A stretch of DNA of 64,000 nt, taken from NCBI RefSeq assembly GCF_002865645.1, contig NW_020194515.1, positions 1,643,319 through 1,707,318 on the forward strand. The letters are read 5' to 3'. The translations under genes and the position numbers were made by a program. The first letter of the stretch is position 1. The number at the start of each line of letters is the position of its first letter. Source of the DNA: Hyaloscypha bicolor E. Lineage: Eukaryota; Ascomycota; Leotiomycetes; Helotiales; Hyaloscyphaceae. Below the pieces are notes generated by a model. It worked only from the letters and a program-made list of their open reading frames with translations. It was not told where the DNA came from and made no database searches. Positions 1-9,444 of this stretch are shown in pieces.

Positions 1-280
1 ATATTCGAATACTAATTTAGTAATTCTTTATTTTCTAAATATTTATCTTTGCAAATTAATTCGAATTAAATAATTACTAAAATAAACTTTAATTTAAAAG
101 ATAAGCAGGAAAAAGAATTAATTATTATTATTATTATTTACCTCTCATTAAATCTAGTTTATATATATAATATATGAGTTATTATTTAAGTAGTTTTTAA
201 AACTTATTAAATATTTTTAATACAAGTTCTTTTTTTAAATTAAAAAATATATAAGAGCCTTGTAACGGCTGGCATAACGG
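1..280. repeat. AT-rich, RIP-like degenerate sequence at window edge
   Basis: The first 280 bases are almost pure A and T, with TTA microsatellite runs and no open frame. This matches the AT-rich relics seen elsewhere in the window. It is probably the end of a RIP-mutated repeat that continues outside the window; no terminal repeat is visible to define it. Confidence 0.5.
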
Positions 281-1840
281 CATGATTTGCCGGGAATAGG
301 GAATCGGAAACAGGCCTAAAACGGAACTAAGCCAGAAGGCTTGGGCAAAGTAATACTAAAAGGTCGAGGCATTCCTCCCTTCTTTGCTCCCCAGCTTAGT
401 ATTTTCAATACATGAGATTCATTGAACTTTGAGCCTTCGACCATTGCATTGATCCCGCCGTCACAAGCCTAATAATAATCTAGTCTATAATTGCGATCTG
501 CCCTCTGAACAGCATTGACCAAATCAATTTGAAAACAGGACACCCTCCTAAAACATCTGAGATTCAACTTTTTTGACCAATTACGGCTCGTCTAGAAACC
601 ACTATTCCATTTCAAACCAGTCTGAATCCATCCTTGTCACAAGTCATGTCTAACCATCTTACTCGCAAGTCTGATCCTCCTTCCAGGCTGATGAAGTTCA
701 ACGTATTTGCGTGTATAGTAGAGGAACTGGAAGATGACGACAAAGCTTCCGATGAGTATCCTTAAGAAGGCAAGTTCCTGGGGAAGAGAGTGAACCCGTA
801 TATCTGGATGAAGAACATGGGAAAATATTCGAACCAGAGATAAAGCAGTCCATAGATGAGAGCGATGTACACATTTATCGATAACCCGACCCGCCTGAAA
901 TCCCCAGAATGGCGTATTCTCTGAAGGAGCCTACAGCAATCCTATAGTCTGATGGGGTTTGCCAGGGAACTTTTGAAAATAATAAGTTGGCAGCCGAAGG
1001 GTCCCGTGGTGGTTTAAAGAAGAGGGGAGAGTACGCAAAGGCACGTTTGATAGATCTGAGGATGGAAGGTCTCATGGCTTTCAATCATTCGATAAAACGC
1101 ACGACTAACAAATATCCGCTGCTAATCAGCTATTGAATACCTATGGCAGCAAAAGTTGTAGCTTGTGAAGCGAGTAAGTGAGCTACAGTGCAACATCCAA
1201 CCATGATCATATGTTTGAGGCGCAGAGAGACAACGTCATCAAATTACTAAATTGTGTAATAAACATGCCATTGGCGGGATAACCTTCCGCGACAGTAATC
1301 CCCCAGCTTCGCAACTAACACTGTTGAGGCATTTGGGTAAAGCACACTCGATTGGGTTGAGGCATTTTGGCCCGCTCCATTCTTGCTGCTACCTGTGCGC
1401 GGAACCACTTGTGCTACTTGAATCACGGTGAGGTGGGGTATGCCTGGTCCATTGCTAACAATTTCTTACGTGAGACCAATTAAAATGAATTTGAATGTCT
1501 TGAAAACTCTCTGTTGGTCAACCTCTATGTGTAATGCGGACGATGCTGTGGGGACTGACGCAACCCCGAAATATCAAATCAGTTGGGTTTCCAGGCTCTG
1601 CGATAATTATCTGAACAGATGTCCCTAAGGTTTTCCGTCGCCCTTCTATCAAGTACAAACCGACTCGTTCCCTGAAACAGAATACCCTTAAGAAACGTCT
1701 AGACCTGCAAAACGAGACCTCGATTCTAGCCCATGTCAACATAGCCTCCGAATTAAATTTGAGATTCTTGTAAAACGTCATTGATCCGTAAGTCCTCTCC
1801 GTCTCTCTGTCCATTCAACTTCCTGACTTTGAATTTGATC
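281..1840. other. No gene recognised; upstream region of the RING protein gene
   Basis: Base composition becomes balanced here. Short open frames exist on both strands but none shows a recognisable domain, signal peptide or consistent intron structure. The last few hundred bases must hold the promoter of the downstream RING protein gene. Confidence 0.4.
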
Positions 1841-2532
1841 ATGCCAACTGCCGTGCAACCTAGCAACTCGACCACTGCTACGAGCCACATTGTTCAAGTC
1901 ACTTCATCAATTGGTCTCCTTGTTGGACTAGTCGCAATCATTATCTTTGCTGTATGGCTCTCGTATCGAAAACGTCTTCCCGCCGCCGCCATCCGCTTCG
2001 TTCCACACTTCCGTGTAGACCAAGAACCTCAACAGAAATCTGTTAGAAGATACACCCTAGAGTCGATACCAGTCGTTTCATTTAATATCGGGTCGCAGAG
2101 AGATCTGCAGGATCTTGGGAGCAAGATTCTTGCCTCCGACACCGGCCTGTCGAGAGAACCTCAAACAACGTTGGAAAGAGGAACAAGACTAGGGCCAGAG
2201 GCAGAGGCAGAAACTGAATCCGTTAGCTGCCCAGTGTGCACGGATGATTTTGTCAAGGGAGAGAAAGTCAGGATACTCCCTTGCGGCCACATTTATCACC
2301 AAGACTGTATCGATCCTTGGCTCTTCGAAAGGTCTGGCACGTGTCCAGTGTGGTAAGGCCGTATTTCAGTTTACGAGCAACACTGAGTAGAGACTTTCTG
2401 ACCGCTCTCTATAGTCGAGCGGCCCCAAGAGATGGCAACCCATCTCCAAACCACATCCCAAAAGTGCCTCAGCCTGCCCTGGTGCGAAAGGAAAGCTCGT
2501 ATCAGGCAGGTAATCTTGGCAGGTTAAATTAG
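1841..2532 (+). CDS. Membrane-anchored RING-H2 finger protein (putative E3 ubiquitin ligase)
   Basis: Two exons, 1841-2352 and 2415-2532, give 209 residues. Residues about 21-41 form one hydrophobic membrane segment followed by basic residues (SYRKR). Residues about 130-171 form a RING-H2 finger: CPVC, then C-G-H-x2-H-x2-C, DPWL and a final CPVC. This is the layout of ATL-like E3 ligases that hand ubiquitin to substrates at a membrane. The 62-nt intron (GTAAGG donor, CTGAC branch site, TATAG acceptor) splits the last zinc-binding Cys codon. Reading through it would truncate the RING, so splicing is essential. The more upstream in-frame ATG at 1781 would add residues that do not look like protein; the ATG at 1841 directly precedes the Ser/Thr-rich lumenal tail. 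Substrates are unknown. Confidence 0.8.
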
Positions 2533-3001
2533 TTGACGTTCTTGAAGGGTAACGAAGACTAGTCAATGGGTACTGAGACGTATACGCTAGCCGGAAGAGC
2601 GTGGTGGCAAAAGTTGCATGGCAGAATAAGATTCATTAATGTATAGTCGGCTACCAATTCCTCATCTTTAATGATCTGAGACCATAAGTTGTGGAGAATT
2701 TGACCGTTTGAAGGGAGTTATCTCCTCCCAACTCGCCAAGCGAACTCTGGAACAGGGGTGGCGGACTATGCCCAAATACTGACTTCCACCCGAAAGCACA
2801 CCGAATAAAAAAAAAGTACTGACACCAGAGGAAGTAGCTAGCACTTTTCTGTAGTAATGGAGCATGAAATTGTATTAAATAGAGAAAAGGCAATAGCAGG
2901 AATAGATGGGGGCCGCTTCCTTCCCCTTGTTGTCCACAACTTTCGCCTAATCTCTTCCTGTTGCTGAGGATGTAGCATCTTTTAGTTAGAGCGAATGGAA
3001 A
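2533..3001. other. No gene recognised
   Basis: Intergenic DNA between the RING gene and the MULE-like element. The antisense open frames here have no protein-like features. The final nine bases are one copy of the target-site duplication of the next element. If the interrupted CNNM gene once continued past the insertion, its last codons would lie at about 2984-3001. Confidence 0.4.
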
Positions 3002-3735
3002 GGCAAATTATAAAAAGGACCCCCCCCTTCTACTAAAAAGGACCCCCCTAAAATTTTAAAAAGGACCCCCCCCCTAGATAGCCAAAACCACCAAAAAAAG
3101 AGTTAATGCACGCAAAGATCGCAAAGTAGGGAGTTGCATTTCTCATAAATAGAGTTAATTAAAGCTAGCTAGAAAAGAACTCAAGTGAAGCGTGAGAACT
3201 GACTAAGCGAAATGATCGTACTAGACTAAATCCAGAGATCACACGGTAATAGTACTATAATAAGAGCCTTATATTTAGTAGTATCTGCTTTGGTTTCTAC
3301 TAGGTCCCTTAACCTCTTAGCTAGGGTCCTTACTTTTAGCGTAGGAATAATCCTGGGCTCTAGGGGGCTCATAACCAAGCCAGATCCCGTGACTTCAAGG
3401 GACTTTACAAAAAACTCCCTATTCCGCCTTATTAACCTACCCCAGATTCTCGATTCGGATTACGACATTAGCTAACTAGTATTAACTTCATTAAGCTTAG
3501 AGCTTATAATAGCTCTTAGGCAAAAAGGGGGGCTTATCACGTGCTATCTCTCTCAAAGATCATGAAAAATACTACTTCCTTCTAATATTTTTGTATACTC
3601 GTCTTATGAAACTATTAAATCTAAGTCTAATAATTACTTCTCAAAGCTCTATATATAATTCTAGGGGGGGGTCCTTTTTAAAATTTTAGGGGGGTCCTTT
3701 TTAGTAGAAGGGGGGGGTCCTTTTTATAATTTGCC
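3002..3735. mobile_element. Non-autonomous MULE-like DNA transposon (734 bp) with 75-bp inverted ends
   Basis: The ends are near-perfect inverted repeats of about 75 bp (3002-3077 and 3660-3735). Each contains three C-runs (G-runs on the right) separated by AAAAAGGA/TCCTTTTT. The element is flanked by an exact 9-bp duplication, GAATGGAAA, at 2993-3001 and 3736-3744. Long terminal repeats with a 9-bp target duplication are typical of Mutator-like elements. The interior (3078-3659) is AT-rich and holds no transposase, so the copy must rely on an autonomous relative. It sits at the 3' end of the broken CNNM-type gene. Confidence 0.88.
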
Positions 3736-3826
3736 GAATGGAAACATCCTCGGAAACTTCTTTCAACTTGATTGTGCTTGTACAGTGAGTCAATCAAGGG
3801 CTAACAATATCAGGAGTCGAACTTAC

Positions 3827-6800
3827 TCTCCGATTAGTTCTTCGAAGATGTCTCTGGCTGTCACGATTCCCAGGGGCAGCGCTGTGCCTTGTTCAATCAC
3901 CAACACCACCTGAGCTTTTCTCTCTTTGAAGACATTCAGAACTTCGAGGCAAGTTTCAGTCGAAGAAACAACTGGCAAGCTCTCCAGCGAGATCTGCCCT
4001 ATGGCTACTTCTTCCTCGAGGCTTGTTGAAACAAGCGACTTCACTGGCAGTAGTCTCAAGAATGTACGGAGACAGCGGCATAAAGTGACGGGAATACAGG
4101 GCATGCATAATTCTAGGGTCTCTAATATGCCCTGTAGTGTCTCACTTGGCCCTGCAGCCACTGTAATTACACTGAGTCAAGGCCATAAGACCCCTAAAGG
4201 CTCACTGAAACCTCATGCAGCTCGATTAGGACGTTACATTAAGCCACAGCGTTCTATAGGGCCTTAGCCCCTATATTTTTAGATATATGTCCGTAATCGG
4301 TAGCGGGGTAAATTGAGCTTTTATCCCCCCATTAAGCTCTCCCATATCCTTTATTCTTCTTTACTCTCGCTTCAATTTATTATAGCTACTTTTGGAGGTC
4401 TTTTTGACTTCCCTGATTTATTAGATGGGCAATTAGAGCTCTCGTCACCCCCTGATTCATCTAATAACGAGCATTCTGATAAGTATACTGAAGATAAAGA
4501 CGATGTGTGGTATAATTTACCTACTAATTCAGAAGACGAGAATAAAGACAATAATTCAAGCCTACCGCTTTTGGTACTTCCCATACGACCTGCACCCTTA
4601 ACTGAACTTGTTATTTCTACTGCCATATGCAAAGAGCACTCCACTAGTGCGAGAATTAAGGCAATCTATATGCTTGAGGACAGAAAGACTCCGGCTCAGA
4701 TTAAAAAGGCTACAGGAGTGCCCAAAACAACCGTTTATCGATTATATGCTATTACTAGAGAGCGTGGCTAGAGAGAGAATAAGGATATGCCCTTGGAAAT
4801 AAGTCATGTCCTGAATATACTATGATCTGGAAGATCTCCAATTTTAATTAATGCGATTAAGTATATTTTGAAGGTCATACTTTAGAACTCGACTATAAGA
4901 GGCTTTTCTTATACTATAATTATAAAGGAAGTGAGAAAGCGCGGGTACGAAATTACTCCCAGAACTATCTGGAAAGTCCTCAAGCAAGCAGGCTATTCTC
5001 AGTGCAAATTAATAGTAAAGCCTGGACTGAATAAGTTCAATAAAAAGAAGCAATTAGAGTAGTACTTGGAGCAAGTATACTAGATATTAGAAGACTAGAA
5101 AAATGTGATTTTTATAGACGAGACTATAGTATAATTAGGAGATACGAGAGACAAGAGACGTATATGGAGATTACCTAGAGAAGCATATAATAAGTATTAT
5201 ATATAAAAAAGGTAAAAGGGCTTTTCTGAGTTTATATTTTAGGGAGCTTTTTCTTTTAATAAGAAGGGGCCTTGTTATATATGGGAAAAGGAGACTATAG
5301 AGGAAAAGAGAGAGTATAAAGCTAATCTTAATACAAGGAATTCGTTAATTAAGAAGGCTAATAAACAAAAGTGGGAGAAGAAGTAAAGGAAGTGGCTAAG
5401 GAATTAGAAGAAGGTCTATAGCCGGGCACCAGGAGGCGTACGAAAGGTATAGAAGCATAATAAGAAGACTAGGGCCTTTGTTATAAAGAATAGACGAGGA
5501 GGAATTAATTAATATTAATATTAGAAGAGGATATTAATTAAGAAGCTCTTGCCCTTTGTAAGGGAGTGCCAAAAGAATTGCCCTAATACGATCATATAAG
5601 AGGATAATATACCGGCCTATAAGTCATATTACTAAGGGGAGATTTATAATCTATGGAAGATTATAAAAATGCTTTGGCCAGGAAACTCACCTGATCTTAA
5701 TACGATTAAGAAAGCATGGTTTTGGATGAAAAAGGAAACTACTAGGCGGGGGCCTATAAGTAATAGAAAAAAGCTCAGAGCAAGGTGGGAGAAATGCTAG
5801 GCGGATCTTCCCTAAAGTAAGATTCAAGAGTGGATTATAGTAATTCCTGATTATATATAAGAGATAATTCGTTTAGAAGGGGGCAATGAGTATAAAGAAG
5901 GTAGAAAGAAGGGCCAGGAGAAGGTAGCTATATATTAGTATAGTTTAATATTATGGTTTGGCTCCTATTTACTTCTTTTGAGGGGGTGCGGGGTTAATTG
6001 ATCGCTTCAGGGGACCCTTACAGGGCTTACAGGGACTAGGATATTATTATGGGGAGATGAAACTAAGACCTACAGGGCCTATTAGTGGTCTTTATTAATA
6101 TATTATGAAATATGCCCTGTATTCCCGTCACTTTATACCGCTGTCTCCGTATTTGGTTGAGTATGCAAGTGGATAGGAATATTGCTGTAGCCGGATTTCA
6201 AAATATTATATCTTGTCATATCGTTCAGAAAGGCGTCAGAACTTAAGCTGAAAACCTTGGAAATTGGTGTCATCACCGATGAAACTCGAACACCGTTGAA
6301 ATCAAGTGCGGATGACAAGAGGCTGATTTCGTCGACAGTCAAACGCTCTCGGGCTGAGTGATGAAGACCCTCGTGAAACATTAAGAGCGTTTTCAATCCC
6401 AATCGACCGAAGACCATGCCGTGGTTGCGGCCGAGCAATAGATCGAGAAGCTTGGCAATAGGGAACGCAATAGGGAAAAGACCGTACATTAGCCACAAGA
6501 CGTATCTGTTTCGAATTAGCTATTGTTGAATAACCAGGCAGGATTGCTTGGGAACCTCGACGCCCAAGAACCAACGGAAAGTCCGTATTTGGCACATATG
6601 CTCTGGGGGATGATCTCTCCAAAAATAACGATTAGAAGGGCTGAGGTGAGAACTGCAAACCACCCCCCTTTCACTTCTCGGTCCAATACAATCGGGAGTG
6701 CCTCGTTCGTGATGACGTTGCCCAATAATAATGAAACCAACACCCAGTGCCTTCCCCTCTGCAACACGCCTAGAACTTTCAGCGCATTTTGCCTCTCTTT

Positions 6801-7154
6801 GCGAGTACCTGATCTGGAGATCACTTGGAGGTGGACGTGGTCCTGCCCCATGAAACTTTAAATGAAGTTAGCCTCAAGCCGGTAGTTCCTATGGGTTACT
6901 CACGCCAAAGTCAAACCTGCGAATAAACCTCCTAGTAGGACTGGTATAATTGAAAGGCACCCATTGAAGAAGTACAGTATAGTGTCAGTTCCACCTGCCA
7001 CATCAAGCTCTGATAATGTCTTATTAATAGTCTCTTTTGCCAGAGTTCTGCAAACCGATTCAGTTCTTCAACCGCCCAGAGGGCCAAATTGTCGAACTCA
7101 CCTTACAACATCTTCCCTAACCATCATCAAATATCTTCGAAGAATTGGTGGCAT
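3827..7154 (-). pseudogene. CNNM/Mam3-type DUF21-CBS transporter gene interrupted by a Tc1/mariner element
   Basis: The family (yeast Mam3, animal CNNM, bacterial CorC) are membrane proteins linked to Mg2+/Mn2+ homeostasis: a four-helix DUF21 domain followed by a CBS pair. Exons read 7102-7154, 6904-7047, 6556-6855, then 6151-6505 and 3827-4066. The first introns end in phase with DUF21 text ([30 protein letters not shown]). The CBS part has VSSVMTPISKVFSL upstream of the insertion and LGIVTARDIFEELIG downstream. A 2083-bp transposon lies between the codons for HTQPN and TFLRLL; deleting it with one TA restores the frame exactly. A GTAAGT donor after ELIGE suggests one more short exon at about 3776-3736, which the MULE-like element then cuts. 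The N-terminus lacks an obvious signal sequence and may be incomplete. The gene cannot make a full product now, unless other copies in the population lack the insert. Confidence 0.85.
4067..6149 (+). mobile_element. Tc1/mariner-type transposon, full-length but RIP-damaged
   Basis: TA target duplications at 4065-4066 and 6150-6151 flank 38-bp inverted ends that begin CGGAGACAGCGG and include the core CATAAAGTGACGGGAATACA. An open part of the transposase (from 4313) ends in a helix-turn-helix region (TPAQIKKATGVPKTTVYRLY). Downstream, the same strand shows the catalytic landmarks of a DDE transposase: VIFIDET near 5106-5126, QEDNIPAY near 5596-5620 and WPGNSPDLN near 5674-5700. TAG and TAA codons stand where CAG and CAA are expected, a RIP pattern, so this copy is inactive. 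It interrupts the CNNM-type gene. Confidence 0.9.
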
Positions 7155-8592
7155 CACACTTCCTCGGGGTGAAACAGGTTGAAGAAGTGCGTCCGTCGAG
7201 GCACTCTACTCTTCATCAAACCCCATCCTTGTGCAACGTCCCAATCCTAGAAATTGTGGGGACCTATCACCAAAATGCCGCATGACAGGTCCCCGCAGCT
7301 TGGAACCCTGAAAATCATTGGCCCATCATGGAAGGACTAATAAAACAGAGACAGGTGAAAGGGGGTTGGGCCGACCCTTTCGCTTAGTAAGTCTTAGTAA
7401 GGATACCTCCGGCCGTGGACAATCCCTTCTCTCCACATTGCTACATTTCATATGAGGTATTTTCCTTCGTCCTTGAAGGCAGTGAGAGAAAGATATTAGA
7501 AGTTCATCGTATGTTCATGTCAAAATTCAAAGGATTAAGCGCTTAAGGCGAGCAGCACTGATTCAAATTCCCTCTGGCGGGTCTTCTCTCAAATTCGGAC
7601 TCCTGTCGGCAGCGAGCAAGTGATATCAACAAGAAATCATGAAACTATCTCTCAAAATAGCTTTTTCGTTTGTGACTAAGAGGATTGACAGGTTAAATCC
7701 CTCATATTACCATTTGTCTTCCGGTTGGTCCGCGACGTCAAGAAATCCCTCAAGTTGCCACACATATGAGGCATTTCTCCTGATCAACGCTGCGATTTGA
7801 GATCTAAAGCGGGGTCTCACAACAACATCGTGATGATGGAGCATCGTGTCGCAGCGAGATAAGAATGATTTCTATAGTGGCGGAAATGAGAAGATGTGTA
7901 TCAGAAGAGCAAGGGACTCGCGGGACATTGCAACAAAATGATTTCACTTCACATACTTAATTGCCTGTTCATGTTTACAGAACCTACATGTCACCTCGCA
8001 CATGTGTATTCAATTCAGGAGTGGCGAACAGACAACAGATCCAAAAGGGCTTGAGGTGTTCTCTTTCGTGGGGCAAAGCAGGTACAGCTGGACGTACCAA
8101 TAAGCAAAGCAACATCAAGACCAATCACGCCTGGGGATTAACAGACGATGAATATTTGCGAGCTGTTGCCACGGGTCAAACCCAAACATCCCGTTGGCGC
8201 ATCCGAACCCAGTACCAGCTTCTTTGATAGCTTTCTAGGACTTCGGTGGCCAGCAGCACGGACAATTGAGGGGGTGACACTACAAAAGGTCAGTCCACAA
8301 CAAGAAGAGACATTACTTGGCTAATTTCCGCAGAGAATTGACTTCGGGGTAGCACTTCAACCTAACAAATTGAATATTCAGAAGGAAGAAGTAAATGGAG
8401 TTCCCTGTGATGAGGCGCAGGTTTCTAATCATCAATCAACCAATCGCAAGGGAACATTGAACAACCACACAGTGAGCAAGCATCAACCACATAGGAATTC
8501 AACAAAAAAGGCCTCAGAAAGGATCGGCGTCGGACTTCTTACGGACACTGGATCACCAAAATATTGACACAATCTGGTTTTTGGACGACGAA
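7155..8592. other. No gene recognised between the CNNM-type gene and the kinase relic
   Basis: Open frames at 7961-8227 and 8370-8567 have no recognisable domain, and both end abruptly. The stretch just upstream of 8593 should hold the kinase N-lobe (glycine loop and VAIK lysine) if the kinase gene were complete. I see neither in any frame, which supports a 5' truncation. Confidence 0.45.
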
Positions 8593-9273
8593 ATGGGACC
8601 TGGATATGAAGTCACTTTTTCCTCCAGCATAACTTTATATACATTAACACAGGGAGGTTGCAGGCTGAGTGTTGAGAGAGCTGAATGCTATTTCAAGCAA
8701 GCCGTTCGTGGGGTGGAATATCTACACAGCACAGGTATAGCACACCGCGACACCAACCCCGAGAATCTTCTAGTGGCGGTCGATGGTACAATGAAGATAA
8801 CAGACTTCAGTCATGCAGGGAGGTTCTGGGTATCTGGTGGAGAAATGTCAAAGATAAGGCTGTGCAGCAACAGATGTGGAAGTCCCTCGTACCTAGCCCC
8901 TGAGGTCTTTGTTGAGCGGCATTTCGATCCAAGGCCCGTGGATATGTGGGCTTTGGCGATTGTATACATAGAGATGAGGACTGGGAAGCTACTTTGGACC
9001 TTCGCCGCCGAAGGAGGCGACGAATGTTATGACAAGTATTTGCAAGATCGCAGTGGTCTCTGGGGGTATCGTCCAGTTGAAAACGTAGAAAATGTAAGTC
9101 ATCCTGTGAACGAGGGGCCCAACATTGCTGATATAATTCAGGAAAGTAGCAGGAAAACCATAAGGTCATTGCTTGAACCAATGCCACAGAATCGTTCGAG
9201 TGCATCCCAGGTGCTCAGGTCTTCTTGGTTGACACGGATAGAAATTGCAGCTGGCGGTCGAGTCAATCGATGA
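8593..9273 (+). pseudogene. Degenerate Hal4/Hal5 (Sat4)-like protein kinase, C-lobe only
   Basis: The frame covers the C-lobe of a Ser/Thr kinase: FKQAVRGVEYLHS, the catalytic loop HRDTNPENLL, DFS in place of DFG, SPSYLAPEVF, DPRPVDMWALAIVY and a terminal SSASQVLRSSWLTRIEI. The pattern resembles the fungal HAL kinases that regulate potassium uptake. Key differences are the loss of the whole N-lobe, catalytic-loop LK changed to TN, and DFG changed to DFS. The catalytic Asp and the Asn of PEN remain. With no ATP-binding lobe it cannot be an ordinary kinase. It could be a truncated pseudogene or a repurposed fragment; the uninterrupted frame of 226 codons leaves the second option open. Confidence 0.7.
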
Positions 9274-9444
9274 GGTAACCCGAAGGAACTTGTGAATAGG
9301 ATGCCTCTGGGTGGACAAAACAGTGTCTCTAAATGTACTTTCCCCAAGCAGGATATTGAGTCTGCTTCTAGTTTACATGCAAATGTTCTTTCAAACCCTT
9401 ACAGGACACTCCAGGACATACCCACCAGAAACGAGTCCTCCTTC

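Noticed and set aside
2353..2369. A 17-nt GT-AG segment that would keep the RING gene in frame
   Set aside because: Far too short for a fungal intron. The 62-nt segment 2353-2414 has a proper branch site and acceptor and gives a better RING ending (CPVC followed by RAAP).
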